From contig NZ_JAUSQZ010000001.1 of NCBI RefSeq assembly GCF_030811555.1, positions 4,399,241-4,463,240 of the forward strand: a DNA stretch of 64,000 bases, read 5' to 3'. The position numbers and the translations under genes are program-made. The first letter of the stretch is position 1. Every line of letters begins with the position of its first letter. Source of the stretch: Kineosporia succinea (lineage in GTDB: Bacteria; Actinomycetota; Actinomycetes; Actinomycetales; Kineosporiaceae). Of the stretch, positions 23,504-34,871 are shown one piece after another. The notes beneath the pieces are model-generated. The model was not told where the DNA came from and ran no database searches. It worked only from the letters and a program-made list of their open reading frames with translations.

Positions 23504-24709
23504 TCAGCTTTCGCTGACCCAGGCGTCCACCTGCGCCTGGGCCGAGCGGGGGGCATCGATGAAGTGGGGCACGAAACGGGCCTGGGTGTCCGTGATCAGG
23601 TGCCCCGCGTCCGTCTCCCGGATGCCCAGCCCGGCCGCGTGGCCACCGATCACCCACGTCCCCAGCACCGGCAGGTTGTCGCCGATCCGCGGAACCTCCT
23701 GATAGCGCTGGTAGATCGCGGTCTGGCCGGCGGTGTGCTTCTCCGGGACGCCCGCCACCACGCGTCCGTCGCGCACCACCTTGACGCCCGCGCCCTCCCA
23801 GCCGTGCACCGGCTTGACCACGTACTCGCGGCCGAGCCGGTCGTCCGGCGACCAGAAGGCCGGCAGCAGGTTCGGGTGGCCCTCGTAGAGCTGCCACAGG
23901 GTGGCGAGCACGGCCTTGGAGCCGGTGAGCACCTTGTAGACGGGTTCCAGCCAGGTGACGTCACTCTCGAGGGCGCGGCGGCCGAAGTCCTCGGCCAGCA
24001 TCCACTCCCACGGGTACATCGCGAAGCATGTTCCGACCGGGTCGTTCTCGAGACCGTAGAAGCCCTTGTCGCCCTTGCGGACACCGAGCTGGTCGATGGG
24101 CAGCGTGACCGCCCGGCCGCCCGCCTCGCGCACGGTGTCGGCCACGTAGGCGATCGTGTTCCAGTCTTCCAGTGGCTCCGAAACCCCGGCCACCAGATGC
24201 ACGAACTCGTTGTCGCGCAGCCGCTTGCGCCAGGTGTGCACCAGTCGCTCGTGCAGCATGTTCCACTGGTCACGGTCGGGGTGCACGGACTCCAGCCAGC
24301 TCCACTGGCTCACCGCGGTCTCCACCAGCGCTGCCGGGGTGTCCGCGTTGTACTCCAGCATCTTCGGGTCGCCGGTGCCGTCCCAGAGCAGGTCGAAGCG
24401 GCCGTAGAGCGTCCAGTCGTTCTCGACGGACTTGCGCAGGTGCGGCCAGGCGTACTCGGGAATGCCGAGCCTTCGCAGGGTTTCGTGGTCGTGACACATG
24501 ACCCGGGTGGCGTGCATGGCCATCTGGTGCAGCTCGTTCGTCACCCGTTCGAGCTCGTCCATCTGCGGCTCGGTGAACCGGTAGGCCGCGCCCTCGAACC
24601 AGTACGGCAGGTCGTCGCCGCCGTCGTTGCGGTCGCGGGCGTAGGCCAGGCCCTCTTCCTCGACGAGACGGTAGGCGTCGGGGCGGGGGGTCTGCGGAAG
24701 GCGGATCAT
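23504..24709 (-). CDS. Glutathionylspermidine synthase-family ATP-grasp protein (YgiC-like)
   Basis: The 401-residue protein has the ATP-grasp amide-ligase pattern of the GSP synthase C-domain: YGRFDLLWDGTGDPKMLEYN with the metal-binding Glu/Asn, EYVVKPVHGWEGAGVKVV (ATP-binding Lys and Gly-rich loop) and YQRYQEVP. It lacks the amidase domain. It overlaps the upstream lipoprotein gene by ATGA, reproducing the ygiB-ygiC pairing of E. coli. The substrate is unknown; actinomycetes use mycothiol rather than glutathione. Confidence 0.88.
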   Translation of the reverse strand: MIRLPQTPRPDAYRLVEEEGLAYARDRNDGGDDLPYWFEGAAYRFTEPQMDELERVTNELHQMAMHATRVMCHDHETLRRLGIPEYAWPHLRKSVENDWTLYGRFDLLWDGTGDPKMLEYNADTPAALVETAVSQWSWLESVHPDRDQWNMLHERLVHTWRKRLRDNEFVHLVAGVSEPLEDWNTIAYVADTVREAGGRAVTLPIDQLGVRKGDKGFYGLENDPVGTCFAMYPWEWMLAEDFGRRALESDVTWLEPVYKVLTGSKAVLATLWQLYEGHPNLLPAFWSPDDRLGREYVVKPVHGWEGAGVKVVRDGRVVAGVPEKHTAGQTAIYQRYQEVPRIGDNLPVLGTWVIGGHAAGLGIRETDAGHLITDTQARFVPHFIDAPRSAQAQVDAWVSES

Positions 24710-25119
24710 CCGCCCACGCTCCCGCTGCTGCCGCGGCTGGTCTTGCCGAAGCCGCCCCGTTCCATCGCGGTGGTGGTGCTCTGCTTCGTCACCGTGCCGC
24801 CGGCCGCGTCGCCGCCGCCGTAGACCGCGCCGTGGCCGCTGGGGATGGAGCTGATGCCGCCGGTCACGCTCTTGCCGATGGCGGGAAAGGCCGAACCGCG
24901 GGGGAAGAGCCGCCAGGCGTAGAAACCCCCGCCGTGATAGCTGCTGCCCCCCTCGTCGTCACACTTGTCGTCGTCGACCCGTTTTTGCGTGGTCTGGTCC
25001 ACGCACACGCCCTGGTGGTCTTTCTCCGGCTCGCTGCCGCCACAGGCCGCCAGGGCCGCGGTCGCGAACAGGGCCGTGCCGGTGGCCACCACCATCGTGC
25101 TGCGCCGTCGAGGGTTCAC
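24706..25119 (-). CDS. YgiB-like lipoprotein
   Basis: The 137-residue product starts with GTG and has a lipoprotein signal (TALFATAALAAC, Cys near 25). Then come two Cys residues in CVDQTTQKRVDDDKC and a Gly/Ser-rich C-terminus with FYAWRLFPRG. This resembles the DUF1190/YgiB build. It is coupled to the YgiC-like gene by a 4-base overlap, which supports the assignment. Confidence 0.75.
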   Translation of the reverse strand: MNPRRRSTMVVATGTALFATAALAACGGSEPEKDHQGVCVDQTTQKRVDDDKCDDEGGSSYHGGGFYAWRLFPRGSAFPAIGKSVTGGISSIPSGHGAVYGGGDAAGGTVTKQSTTTAMERGGFGKTSRGSSGSVGG

Positions 25120-25328
25120 CCGTACCGATCGTTCCCATCTGTCATGAGCTGGTTTCGGTGCTCAAGACGATAGGTGCCGGGGCGAACGTTGCACGTTGTG
25201 GTGTCAGTCACTGGAACGGATGGAGGTTCCGGATCTGCGGGACCCGTGCCCGCCGCACTCGTGCTGCCGGTAGCCTTGCTCTTCGACACCGCTGGTGTTG
25301 GCCGCTCACAGTGCCGTGGCGCGGAACG

Positions 25329-25402
25329 GGGACAGTAGCTCAATAGGTTAGAGCAGCGGACTCATAATCCGTAGGTCGCGGGTTCGAACCCCGCCTGTCC
25401 CA
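25329..25402 (+). tRNA. tRNA with anticodon CAT (Met or lysidine-modified Ile)
   Basis: The 74-base cloverleaf has acceptor GGGACAG/CTGTCCC, D stem GCTC/GAGC, anticodon stem GCGGA/TCCGT with loop CTCATAA, and T stem GCGGG/CCCGC. The discriminator is A. The anticodon CAT is shared by elongator Met and Ile2 tRNAs; the sequence alone does not settle which. It is not the initiator, because the anticodon stem lacks three G-C pairs. Confidence 0.93.
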
Positions 25403-25444
25403 CCTGGTCTGACCTGCGGTAACCGGCGTTCGAAGATCGTCGGG

Positions 25445-25484
25445 AAGGGCCCCGTGCAGCAACCGGTGCAGCAACGGGGTCCTT
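25445..25484 (+). terminator. Terminator after the CAT tRNA
   Basis: Arms AAGGGCCCCGT and ACGGGGTCCTT pair with one wobble around an 18-base loop that itself contains the repeat GCAGCAACCGGTGCAGCA. It lies 43 bases after the tRNA and precedes TCGCTTCG. Confidence 0.6.
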
Positions 25485-25546
25485 TCGCTTCGTCGTGTCG
25501 GTGGCAGCGGCCCGAGGGATCGCCTCGTAGCCGCTGCTGACAAGGG

Positions 25547-26158
25547 TCAGTAGCCCACTGACTTGACGCCGTAGGCCACCTGCTTGGCGGTGAAGCCCTC
25601 GTACTTGAGTTGCTCAGCGAGTCCGCTGGCGGAGAACGACTGACTGTCCATGTAGCTCTGTGCCTTCGCGGCGGCCTGTTCGTTCCAGAGGCGGGCGCTG
25701 CCCAGGGTGTCGACGGCGGTCTTCGCGTCGGCGGCGTCGAATCCCTCGTACTTCAGCTGCTCAACGAGACCCTTCTTCGAGAAGCCCATTCCGGAGTCGA
25801 GATAGCTCTGCGCCTTGCCGACCGCGTTCTCCTCGGCGAGCGTCAGCTTGGGGCCTTCGTCCTCAACTTCCTCGGCCTCGGTCTCCTTGGCGTTGTCGTT
25901 GGTGTTGTCCTCGGCCTGCGCCTCGGCGCTGGCCTGAACCTCTTCAATAGCGTTCTGGACCTGAGGGTCTGAGGCGACGACGGCGACAAGGGCCGTGCAG
26001 CTACCGAGGCCGAGAACGCAAAGAACCAGGAAAGTGAGCAGAATCGGGTGGCGGCGCGGCCAGGACTTCTTCTTCTGCGGCGGTTGGGGGTAGTAGTGCT
26101 GGGGCCCCTGCGATGAGCCGTCCTGCGGTCCCTGTGGCCGGCCCTGATTACTGCTCAT
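25547..26158 (-). CDS. Ltp-family surface protein with two Ltp repeats
   Basis: The 203-residue protein has a Gln/Pro-rich cytoplasmic N-terminus, a membrane helix (about 37-60) ending in a lipobox-like LGSC, and an acidic Ala/Glu linker. Two copies of the Ltp helical repeat follow: AQSYLDSGMGFSKKGLVEQL and AQSYMDSQSFSASGLAEQL, each followed by KYEGF. The family includes Ltp of Streptococcus phage TP-J34, which blocks phage DNA entry. Many actinobacteria carry such genes, so defence is a possibility, not a finding. Confidence 0.85.
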   Translation of the reverse strand: MSSNQGRPQGPQDGSSQGPQHYYPQPPQKKKSWPRRHPILLTFLVLCVLGLGSCTALVAVVASDPQVQNAIEEVQASAEAQAEDNTNDNAKETEAEEVEDEGPKLTLAEENAVGKAQSYLDSGMGFSKKGLVEQLKYEGFDAADAKTAVDTLGSARLWNEQAAAKAQSYMDSQSFSASGLAEQLKYEGFTAKQVAYGVKSVGY

Positions 26159-26324
26159 GGTTCCTACTCTCCGTGAGGGTTTGAGGACCGGAAGCTAACG
26201 CCGTGACTCGCGGAGTGTGAGTGGTTTTGGGGTGAGGTCTGGCGAACGCGACCGAACTGATATCAGCAGTGACGCGTGCGGGAAAGCCTTTAGCAGGAGT
26301 TGGTTTGATGGCGCCATAGGACGT

Positions 26325-26366
26325 GTGGGGGAGGTTGCGTGGGGGAGGTTGCGTGGGGGAGGTCGT
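26325..26366. repeat. Tandem 14-base repeat, three copies
   Basis: GTGGGGGAGGTTGC occurs at 26325 and 26339, with a variant GTGGGGGAGGTCGT at 26353. It lies 40 bases upstream of the Nudix gene start. It may be a plain minisatellite or affect expression. Confidence 0.7.
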
Positions 26367-26408
26367 GTGGGTGAGGAACGGGACTGCGGCTCGATGGGAC
26401 CCTGAGGT

Positions 26409-26885
26409 GTGAGCTCACGCATCGATCACTACGACGACCCGACCGCGCCGCCGGCCAACAGTCTCGTGCCCTCGGCGAACGTCATTGTTGTTGACGACCG
26501 GGGGCGGGTGCTGGTCATCCATCGCACCGACAATGACAACTGGGCCGTGCCCGGTGGGGCCATGGACCTGGGGGAGTCGCTGGTCGAGTGCGCGGTGCGG
26601 GAGACGTTCGAGGAGACCGGTGTTCACTGTGAGATCACCGGTCTCGTCGGCATCTTCACTGACCCGAAGCATCTGATCGAGTACACGAGCGACGGGGAAG
26701 TGCGGCAAGAGTTCTCTGTGCTCTTTACCGCCCGGGCCGTCGGTGGGGAACCGACGCCGAGCTCCGAGTCCCGCGAGGTGCTCTGGGTGGGTCGGGACGG
26801 CTTGGCCTCACTCACCATGGACCGGTCGATGCGGTTCCGCCTCGGACGCTGGCTGGCCGACGAACCACAGCCCTACCTCGGCTGA
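26409..26885 (+). CDS. Nudix hydrolase
   Basis: The 158-residue protein has a complete Nudix box, GGAMDLGESLVECAVRETF then EETGV (about residues 49-71). The following VGIFTDPKHLIEY region is typical of ADP-sugar or nucleotide pyrophosphatases. It starts with GTG. The substrate cannot be inferred. It is convergent with the polyprenyl synthase gene, with a 2-base gap. Confidence 0.92.
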   Translation: MSSRIDHYDDPTAPPANSLVPSANVIVVDDRGRVLVIHRTDNDNWAVPGGAMDLGESLVECAVRETFEETGVHCEITGLVGIFTDPKHLIEYTSDGEVRQEFSVLFTARAVGGEPTPSSESREVLWVGRDGLASLTMDRSMRFRLGRWLADEPQPYLG

Positions 26886-26887
26886 TC

Positions 26888-27928
26888 TCAAGACTGCCGG
26901 TACACACACCGGTGGGCCAGAGAGCGCAGTCCTTGCACCCCGGCGGCATCGAAATTGCCCTCGGTCAGGAGGGTCTCCACATTATTCAGCAGCTCCTCGG
27001 CCCGGCTCAGGGCCCAGTCGCGGCCACCGGCCTCGGCCACGAGCACAGCTGCCCGTGAGGTGTCGGCCGGGCCGAGGTCGTCGGCGGAGCCGTAGATGCG
27101 GACCAGCTCGTGCCCGGCCGGAGTGTCGGACGTGAGGGCCTTGACCACCGGCAGGGACTTCTTGCGGGCCCGTAGATCGGCGCCGGCCGGCTTGCCCGTG
27201 ACCGCGGGGTCGCCCCAGATGCCGAGCACATCGTCGGTGAGCTGGAAGGCCAGCCCCAGGTCACGCCCGGCCGCGGTGAGCCGGCGCACCTGCTCGGCGG
27301 TTGCCCCCGCGGCGAGAGCGCCCAGGCCGCAACTGGTTCCGATCAGGGCGCCGGTCTTGGCCCCGGCCATGGCCAGGCACTCCGGAAGCGTCACTGCCTC
27401 CTTGCGCTCCAGCGCCAGGTCTTGGATCTGCCCCAGGATCAGCTCCTGCACCGTGTCGGCGACGGACGCCGCCGCCTGAGGCACCTCTGCCAGCGTCTGC
27501 AGGGCCAGGGTCAGCAGGGCGTCGCCGGCCAGCACCGCCGGACCCACGCCGAACACGCTCCAGGCGGTCGCGCGGTGGCGGCGGGTGACGTCGCCGTCCA
27601 TCACGTCGTCGTGGAGCAGGGAGAAGTTGTGCACCAGGTCGACGGCCACGGCCGCCGCCAGCACCTGCTCCTTGTACGGGCCGGCCACCGGCCCCACGGC
27701 CTGCGCCGCCAGCAGGGTCAGGGCGGGCCGCAACGCCTTGCCGCGGCCCTCGTCACAGAACCGACCCTGGGCGTCCATCCAGCCGTAGTGGTAGAGGGCC
27801 ACCGGACGGACGGCCTCGGGCAGGCGCTCCAGGGCTTGCCGCAGCGCGGGTTCGACCTTGCGACGGGCCGACTCCAGAAGCTCGGAGGCCGTGACTGATG
27901 TGACGGGCGTGCGGGTCTCTGCAGTCAT
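26888..27928 (-). CDS. Polyprenyl diphosphate synthase, probable family 2 encapsulin cargo
   Basis: The 346-residue protein has both Asp-rich motifs of trans-prenyltransferases: LLHDDVMDGD (about 103-112) and LTDDVLGIWGD (about 229-239). It also has GKALRPALTLLAA near 67. It condenses IPP with allylic diphosphates to give GPP, FPP or longer chains. It is the last gene of the encapsulin operon, coupled to the second shell gene by ATGA. This family is a known cargo of cNMP-domain (family 2B) encapsulins. The product could feed the divergent geosmin synthase with FPP. Confidence 0.92.
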   Translation of the reverse strand: MTAETRTPVTSVTASELLESARRKVEPALRQALERLPEAVRPVALYHYGWMDAQGRFCDEGRGKALRPALTLLAAQAVGPVAGPYKEQVLAAAVAVDLVHNFSLLHDDVMDGDVTRRHRATAWSVFGVGPAVLAGDALLTLALQTLAEVPQAAASVADTVQELILGQIQDLALERKEAVTLPECLAMAGAKTGALIGTSCGLGALAAGATAEQVRRLTAAGRDLGLAFQLTDDVLGIWGDPAVTGKPAGADLRARKKSLPVVKALTSDTPAGHELVRIYGSADDLGPADTSRAAVLVAEAGGRDWALSRAEELLNNVETLLTEGNFDAAGVQGLRSLAHRCVYRQS

Positions 27929-29289
27929 CGTCCGACCTCCACGAAGTCCAGGACGCCGAGTGCGTCCGGCACCAGCACAGCCACCCCGGCGTACGAACTG
28001 ACCTGGTAGCTGATCACGGCGGCCTGGTCGACGCCCTCGAGGCGCAGGCTCAGGCCCGGTTCCAGTTCTTCCGGCAGCTGCGCCGGGCGCAGCCCGACCA
28101 CGCCGCTGCTGTCTTCACCCGTGCGCAGGGCCAGGATCGACGTCGAGCCGCCGGGACCGATCGGGATCTTGTCGCTCGGCAGGATGGGCACGCCCCGCCA
28201 GGCGGTGTGCCCTCGTACCTGGCCCGGATAGATGCCCGCGGCCGTGCACCGGCGGCGGAAGGCCGCGATCGCCCGGGGGTGGGCCAGGAAGAAAGCGGTG
28301 CTGCGGCGCCGGCTGAGCAGTTCGTCGAGGTCGGCCGGCGTGGGTGGGCCGCCTCGCGACGGAACCCGCTGGCTGGCATCCACATGTGCGAGCAGGCCGA
28401 CGTCGGGATGCGTCAGCAGGTCTTGCTCCTGCTGCTCCTTCAGGGCCTGCACCACCAGCCGCACCTGCTCGTGCGTCTGGTTCATCGGCTGGTTGAACAG
28501 GTCAGCCACCCGGGAGTGCACCCGTAGCCGGGTCTGCGCGAGCACCAGGTCGTATTCGCGGGGCACCGGGTCGTAGTCGACGTATCCGGCCGGGAGCACC
28601 GGCTCGCCGGTATGGCCGGAGGCCAGGCGGATCTCGGCCTCGCCGTGCTTGTTCACCGGACCGCCGGAATCCGGCCGGGACAGATGCTCACGCAACCCGG
28701 TCTCGGCGTCCAGAAACGCGCGCAGCCGCGGTGCGGACACCGTCAGCAGTTGGCAACTGGTCTCGGCCCGGGCCGAGAAGGCCCACCGCGGGTCTCCCTG
28801 TGTGAGCAGTTCGGCCCCGAACTGCTCACCGGCACCGAGGATCGCGATGACGGACGGATCACCGAACTCACCCGGCACACTGCGGCTCACCGTGCCGTGG
28901 GCGATCAGGACCAGGGAGTCGACCGGCGTGCCGATCTCGGCCAGGAGCGTGCCTGCACTGACCTCGACCGGCTCGAAAAGAGCAGCCAGGGAACCCAGAT
29001 CATCGGTGAACCCGGTGAGCGGCAGGAGCCCGGTCAGGCTGTGGGAGAGCACCCGGAGCTGGGAACCGGACCGGTCGAAGGCCACCAGGCGGTCGCGCAC
29101 GGGCCGACGGCGCCGCTGGTTGACCCGGTACGTGCCGGCCTCCAGCGGTTTCCACGGCAGCTCGGACAGCAGCCACCGCGGGGTCGTCGCCGTGGTGTGC
29201 GGCCGCGTCTTGGTGGTGGTGGCCAGGTTCCGGGCCGCGGGAGGACCCAGGCTGGTGGGGCCTCCCGCTTCCGGTGGGGCGAGGCTCAC
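27925..29289 (-). CDS. Family 2B encapsulin shell protein, second paralogue
   Basis: The 454-residue protein has the N-terminal RNLATTTK motif (about 21-28), WLLSELPW, a cyclic-nucleotide-binding domain (about 85-185, with LLAEIGTPVDSLVLIAHGTV), and an HK97-like shell domain ending VPDALGVLDFVEVGR. It is clearly related to, but shorter and more diverged than, the preceding shell gene, from which it is separated by one base. The CNBD keeps a hydrophobic beta-roll, but I see no clear phosphate-binding RA motif, so ligand binding is uncertain. The start is GTG. Confidence 0.92.
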   Translation of the reverse strand: MSLAPPEAGGPTSLGPPAARNLATTTKTRPHTTATTPRWLLSELPWKPLEAGTYRVNQRRRRPVRDRLVAFDRSGSQLRVLSHSLTGLLPLTGFTDDLGSLAALFEPVEVSAGTLLAEIGTPVDSLVLIAHGTVSRSVPGEFGDPSVIAILGAGEQFGAELLTQGDPRWAFSARAETSCQLLTVSAPRLRAFLDAETGLREHLSRPDSGGPVNKHGEAEIRLASGHTGEPVLPAGYVDYDPVPREYDLVLAQTRLRVHSRVADLFNQPMNQTHEQVRLVVQALKEQQEQDLLTHPDVGLLAHVDASQRVPSRGGPPTPADLDELLSRRRSTAFFLAHPRAIAAFRRRCTAAGIYPGQVRGHTAWRGVPILPSDKIPIGPGGSTSILALRTGEDSSGVVGLRPAQLPEELEPGLSLRLEGVDQAAVISYQVSSYAGVAVLVPDALGVLDFVEVGR

Positions 29290-29290
29290 C

Positions 29291-30709
29291 TCAGCTCTCC
29301 CGTCCGACCTCGACGTTCTCCAGCACGGCGAGGGCGTCGGGCACCAGCACGGCGGCCGAGTAGTAGGCGCTGACCAGGTACGAGATCACCGCCTTCTCGT
29401 CGATGCCCATGAACCGCACGTTGAGTCCGGGCTGCAGCTCGTCGGGAAGACCGGTCTGGTGCAGCCCGACCACGCCCTGGTTCTCCATGCCGGTGCGCAG
29501 CAGCAACACCGAGCTGGTGCGCGACGAGCTCATCGGAATCTTGTTGCAGGGCAGCACCGGAACCCCTCGCCACGACGGCACCTGATGCCCGAAGAACTCG
29601 CTGAGCTGTGGGTACACGCCGCGGCGGGTGCACTCGCGGCCGAACGCGGCGATCGTGCGGGGGTGGGCCAGGAAGCAGGACGGCTCCTTCCAGACCAGGC
29701 TGAGCAGCTCGTCGAAGTCGTCGGGGGTGGGCGGGCCCTGCCGGGCCTGGAGGCGGAACGACAGGTCGGCGTTGTGCAGCAGGCCGAAGCTGCGGTTGTT
29801 GACGAGCTCGTGCTCCTGCCGCTCGCGCAGCCCCTCGACGGTGAGGCGCAGCTGCTCTTCCGTCTGGTTCATCGGCTTGTTGTAGAGGTCGGCCACGCGG
29901 CTGTGCACCCGCAGAACGGTCTGGGCGACGCTGAGTTCGTATTCGCGGGGCGCCAGTTCGTAGTCGACGAAGGTCTGGGGCAGCTGGTATTCGCCGTGCT
30001 GGCCGGAGGTCAGGTCGATCGAGGCCTCGCCGTGCTCGTTCTGCGGCCGCGACGCCTCGAGGGTGCGGCGCTGAATGTGCGCCCGCAGGCCGCCGGCCTC
30101 ACCGTTCAGCTCGTCGAACGACTGGCGCCTCAGCAGCAGCACGGTGACCGCCGTGAGCGCCCGCAAGGTGTATTCCCAGGTCTGGGTGGAGTCGGCGAGT
30201 ACGTGCCCGCCGAAATGGTCGCCGTCGGCGATGATTCCGTGGTCGGTCTCGTCACCGTAGACCCCGTCGCCCACGCGCTGCACCTTGCCGTGGGCGATGA
30301 GACCCACGGTGTCGGCGGGGGCACCGGCGGCGAAGAGGATCTCGCCGGGCGCGTATTCGCGCTGCTCGAACCGGGAGGCGAGAGCGGTGAGGGCCGGCTC
30401 GTCGTCGAACCCGCGCAGCAGCGGCAGCTCCGTGAGTTCCTGGGGGATCACCCGGACCTGGGCCCCCTCGCTGATGAACTGGACCCGCCCGTCACCGAGG
30501 GCGTACGAGGCGCGCCGGTTCACCCGGAACACCCCGCCGTCGGCCTGGATCCAGGGCAGCACCCGCAGGAGCCAGCGTGAAGTGATCGACTGCATCTGGG
30601 GCGCGGACTTGGTGGTGGTGGCCAGGTTTCGGGCCGCGGCGACGTCGAGACTGGTGCGCGGGTCGATGAAGGACGTGGTGTCCGGCTCGAGCGGCTGGCT
30701 GACAGTCAT
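29291..30709 (-). CDS. Family 2B encapsulin shell protein (EshA-like), first paralogue
   Basis: The 472-residue protein starts at an ATG with an AGGAGA ribosome-binding site, rejecting a longer frame to 30796. It carries RNLATTTK (about 29-36), WLLRVLPW, a cNMP-binding domain (about 90-190; [30 protein letters not shown]), and an HK97-fold shell domain with [15 protein letters not shown] and ending [17 protein letters not shown]. EshA of Streptomyces griseus is the best known relative. It would form an icosahedral compartment around the prenyltransferase and perhaps a terpene cyclase. Confidence 0.95.
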   Translation of the reverse strand: MTVSQPLEPDTTSFIDPRTSLDVAAARNLATTTKSAPQMQSITSRWLLRVLPWIQADGGVFRVNRRASYALGDGRVQFISEGAQVRVIPQELTELPLLRGFDDEPALTALASRFEQREYAPGEILFAAGAPADTVGLIAHGKVQRVGDGVYGDETDHGIIADGDHFGGHVLADSTQTWEYTLRALTAVTVLLLRRQSFDELNGEAGGLRAHIQRRTLEASRPQNEHGEASIDLTSGQHGEYQLPQTFVDYELAPREYELSVAQTVLRVHSRVADLYNKPMNQTEEQLRLTVEGLRERQEHELVNNRSFGLLHNADLSFRLQARQGPPTPDDFDELLSLVWKEPSCFLAHPRTIAAFGRECTRRGVYPQLSEFFGHQVPSWRGVPVLPCNKIPMSSSRTSSVLLLRTGMENQGVVGLHQTGLPDELQPGLNVRFMGIDEKAVISYLVSAYYSAAVLVPDALAVLENVEVGRES

Positions 30710-33655
<2,946 letters not shown>

Positions 33656-33720
33656 CCGCTGGCTGGAGGTGGGGCTGACCGCTGGCTGGACGTGGGGCTG
33701 GAGGTGGGGCTGGTCGCTGG

Positions 33721-33924
33721 CTAGACGTCGTCCGAGCTGCCGTTGCGTCCGGCGAGGGTGGCCATGTCGAGCGCGTCATGAGACGTGACGCGCTCGACCT
33801 CCTCGCCGCCGTCGCAGCGGCACAGGGCGACGGTGACGGACTGCGCCGTGCGCCCGACCACCTGCCAGGTGCCGCCGGCGCCTTCCCAGTGGTGCAGGGT
33901 CGTGATGAGCTCACGGGGTGGCAT
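33721..33924 (-). CDS. Small conserved-type actinobacterial protein
   Basis: The 67-residue frame reads WQVVGRTAQSVTVALCRCDGGEEVERVTS, a strand-rich pattern with a CRCDGGEE motif that I recall from small actinobacterial proteins. The ribosome-binding site (GAGAC) is weak. Function unknown. Confidence 0.6.
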   Translation of the reverse strand: MPPRELITTLHHWEGAGGTWQVVGRTAQSVTVALCRCDGGEEVERVTSHDALDMATLAGRNGSSDDV

Positions 33925-34138
33925 GTCTCATCGTCGTCAGCTGAGTGCTGTTGGTGCAAGGGAGCTGTCGGCCGGATCGGGGTGCGCAGTTGGCGGGGGA
34001 AGGGCTTGTCTGGTGCGGTCAGACGAATCGTAAGGTTTGGCCGCCTGGACTTTATGCATCGTCCGACCGATTCAGAAACAAGAACCCCTGCCTCCGGAGA
34101 TCCCGGGGATCCGGCTAAAGAGCCGGCGGATGGAAAGA

Positions 34139-34292
34139 CGGTGGCCGGGGAACGGTGGCCGGGGAACGGTGGCCGGGGAACGGTGGCCGGGGAACGGTGG
34201 CCGGGGAACGGCAGCCGGAAAACGGCGGTTGGAAAGACGGCGGCCGGAAAGACGGTGGCCGGAGAACGGCGGCTGGAAAACAGCGGCCGGAA
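34139..34292. repeat. Degenerating 14-base minisatellite
   Basis: The unit GTGGCCGGGGAACG repeats about five times without change, then continues with variants (GCAGCCGGAAAACG, GCGGCCGGAAAGAC and so on) to 34292. It fills much of the 374-base gap between 33924 and 34299, in which I see no gene. Open frames over it are repeat artefacts. Confidence 0.85.
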
Positions 34293-34298
34293 GCAGCG

Positions 34299-34871
34299 TC
34301 AGGTGCGAGCCATGCCGCGCAGGCCACGGTCCATGAGATCGATGGCCCAGTCGAAGCTTTCGTTGACGTCCGTGGCCCACTGGAACCCGCGTCCGGCCTC
34401 GAGCGTGGCATACCCGTGCAGCAGGCTGCGCAGCGTGCGCAGGGCGTGCACCTCCTGTTCCTCGTCGATGTCGTAGGCCCGCACCACCGCCCGCAGCGGA
34501 GCCAGCAACCGGTTGGCGGCCTGGGTCAGAGGGCTGTCGGCGCCGTCGTTCTCCACCCCCACGGTGGCCGCGTACCGGCCGGGGTGCGTCACCACGTACT
34601 CGCGGAACGCCCGTGCGGCGGCGAACAGGGCGTCCCGGCCGGCCACACCCTGCACCGCCTGGCCCACGACGTCGGCCGACTCGGTCGCGGCCAGGATCGC
34701 GATGCGCCGGTTCAGGTCGTCCTGGCCGGCGATGTGCTTGTAGAGCGAGGGGGTCCGGACGCCGACGCGCTCGGCGACCAGGCCCATGGTGAGGTTGGCG
34801 AAGCCGATCTCGTCGGCCAGGGCGGCAGCGGCCGCGACCACTGCCGTGGGGTCGAGTCCGGCCCTAGGCAC
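34299..34871 (-). CDS. TetR-family regulator
   Basis: The 190-residue protein has a TetR N-terminal helix-turn-helix (LTMGLVAERVGVRTPSLYKHI, about 27-47) and a C-domain ending ESFDWAIDLMDRGL of the WHG type. Its start overlaps the hydrolase gene stop by 8 bases. The 37-base palindrome upstream of the hydrolase is its likely operator, so it probably represses its own operon until the hydrolase substrate or product binds. Confidence 0.93.
   Translation of the reverse strand: MPRAGLDPTAVVAAAAALADEIGFANLTMGLVAERVGVRTPSLYKHIAGQDDLNRRIAILAATESADVVGQAVQGVAGRDALFAAARAFREYVVTHPGRYAATVGVENDGADSPLTQAANRLLAPLRAVVRAYDIDEEQEVHALRTLRSLLHGYATLEAGRGFQWATDVNESFDWAIDLMDRGLRGMART

Noticed and set aside
25340-25543. 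Minus-strand open frame across the CAT tRNA
   Set aside because: Its end (SNPRPTDYESAALTY) is the familiar false translation of antisense tRNA.
25403-26408. Second prophage or integrative island at the CAT tRNA
   Set aside because: No integrase, att duplication or phage gene is visible; only an Ltp-domain gene supports it.
34139-34292. CRISPR array or coding repeat protein
   Set aside because: Contiguous 14-base units without spacers; frames over them are not multiples of the unit and lack coding signs.
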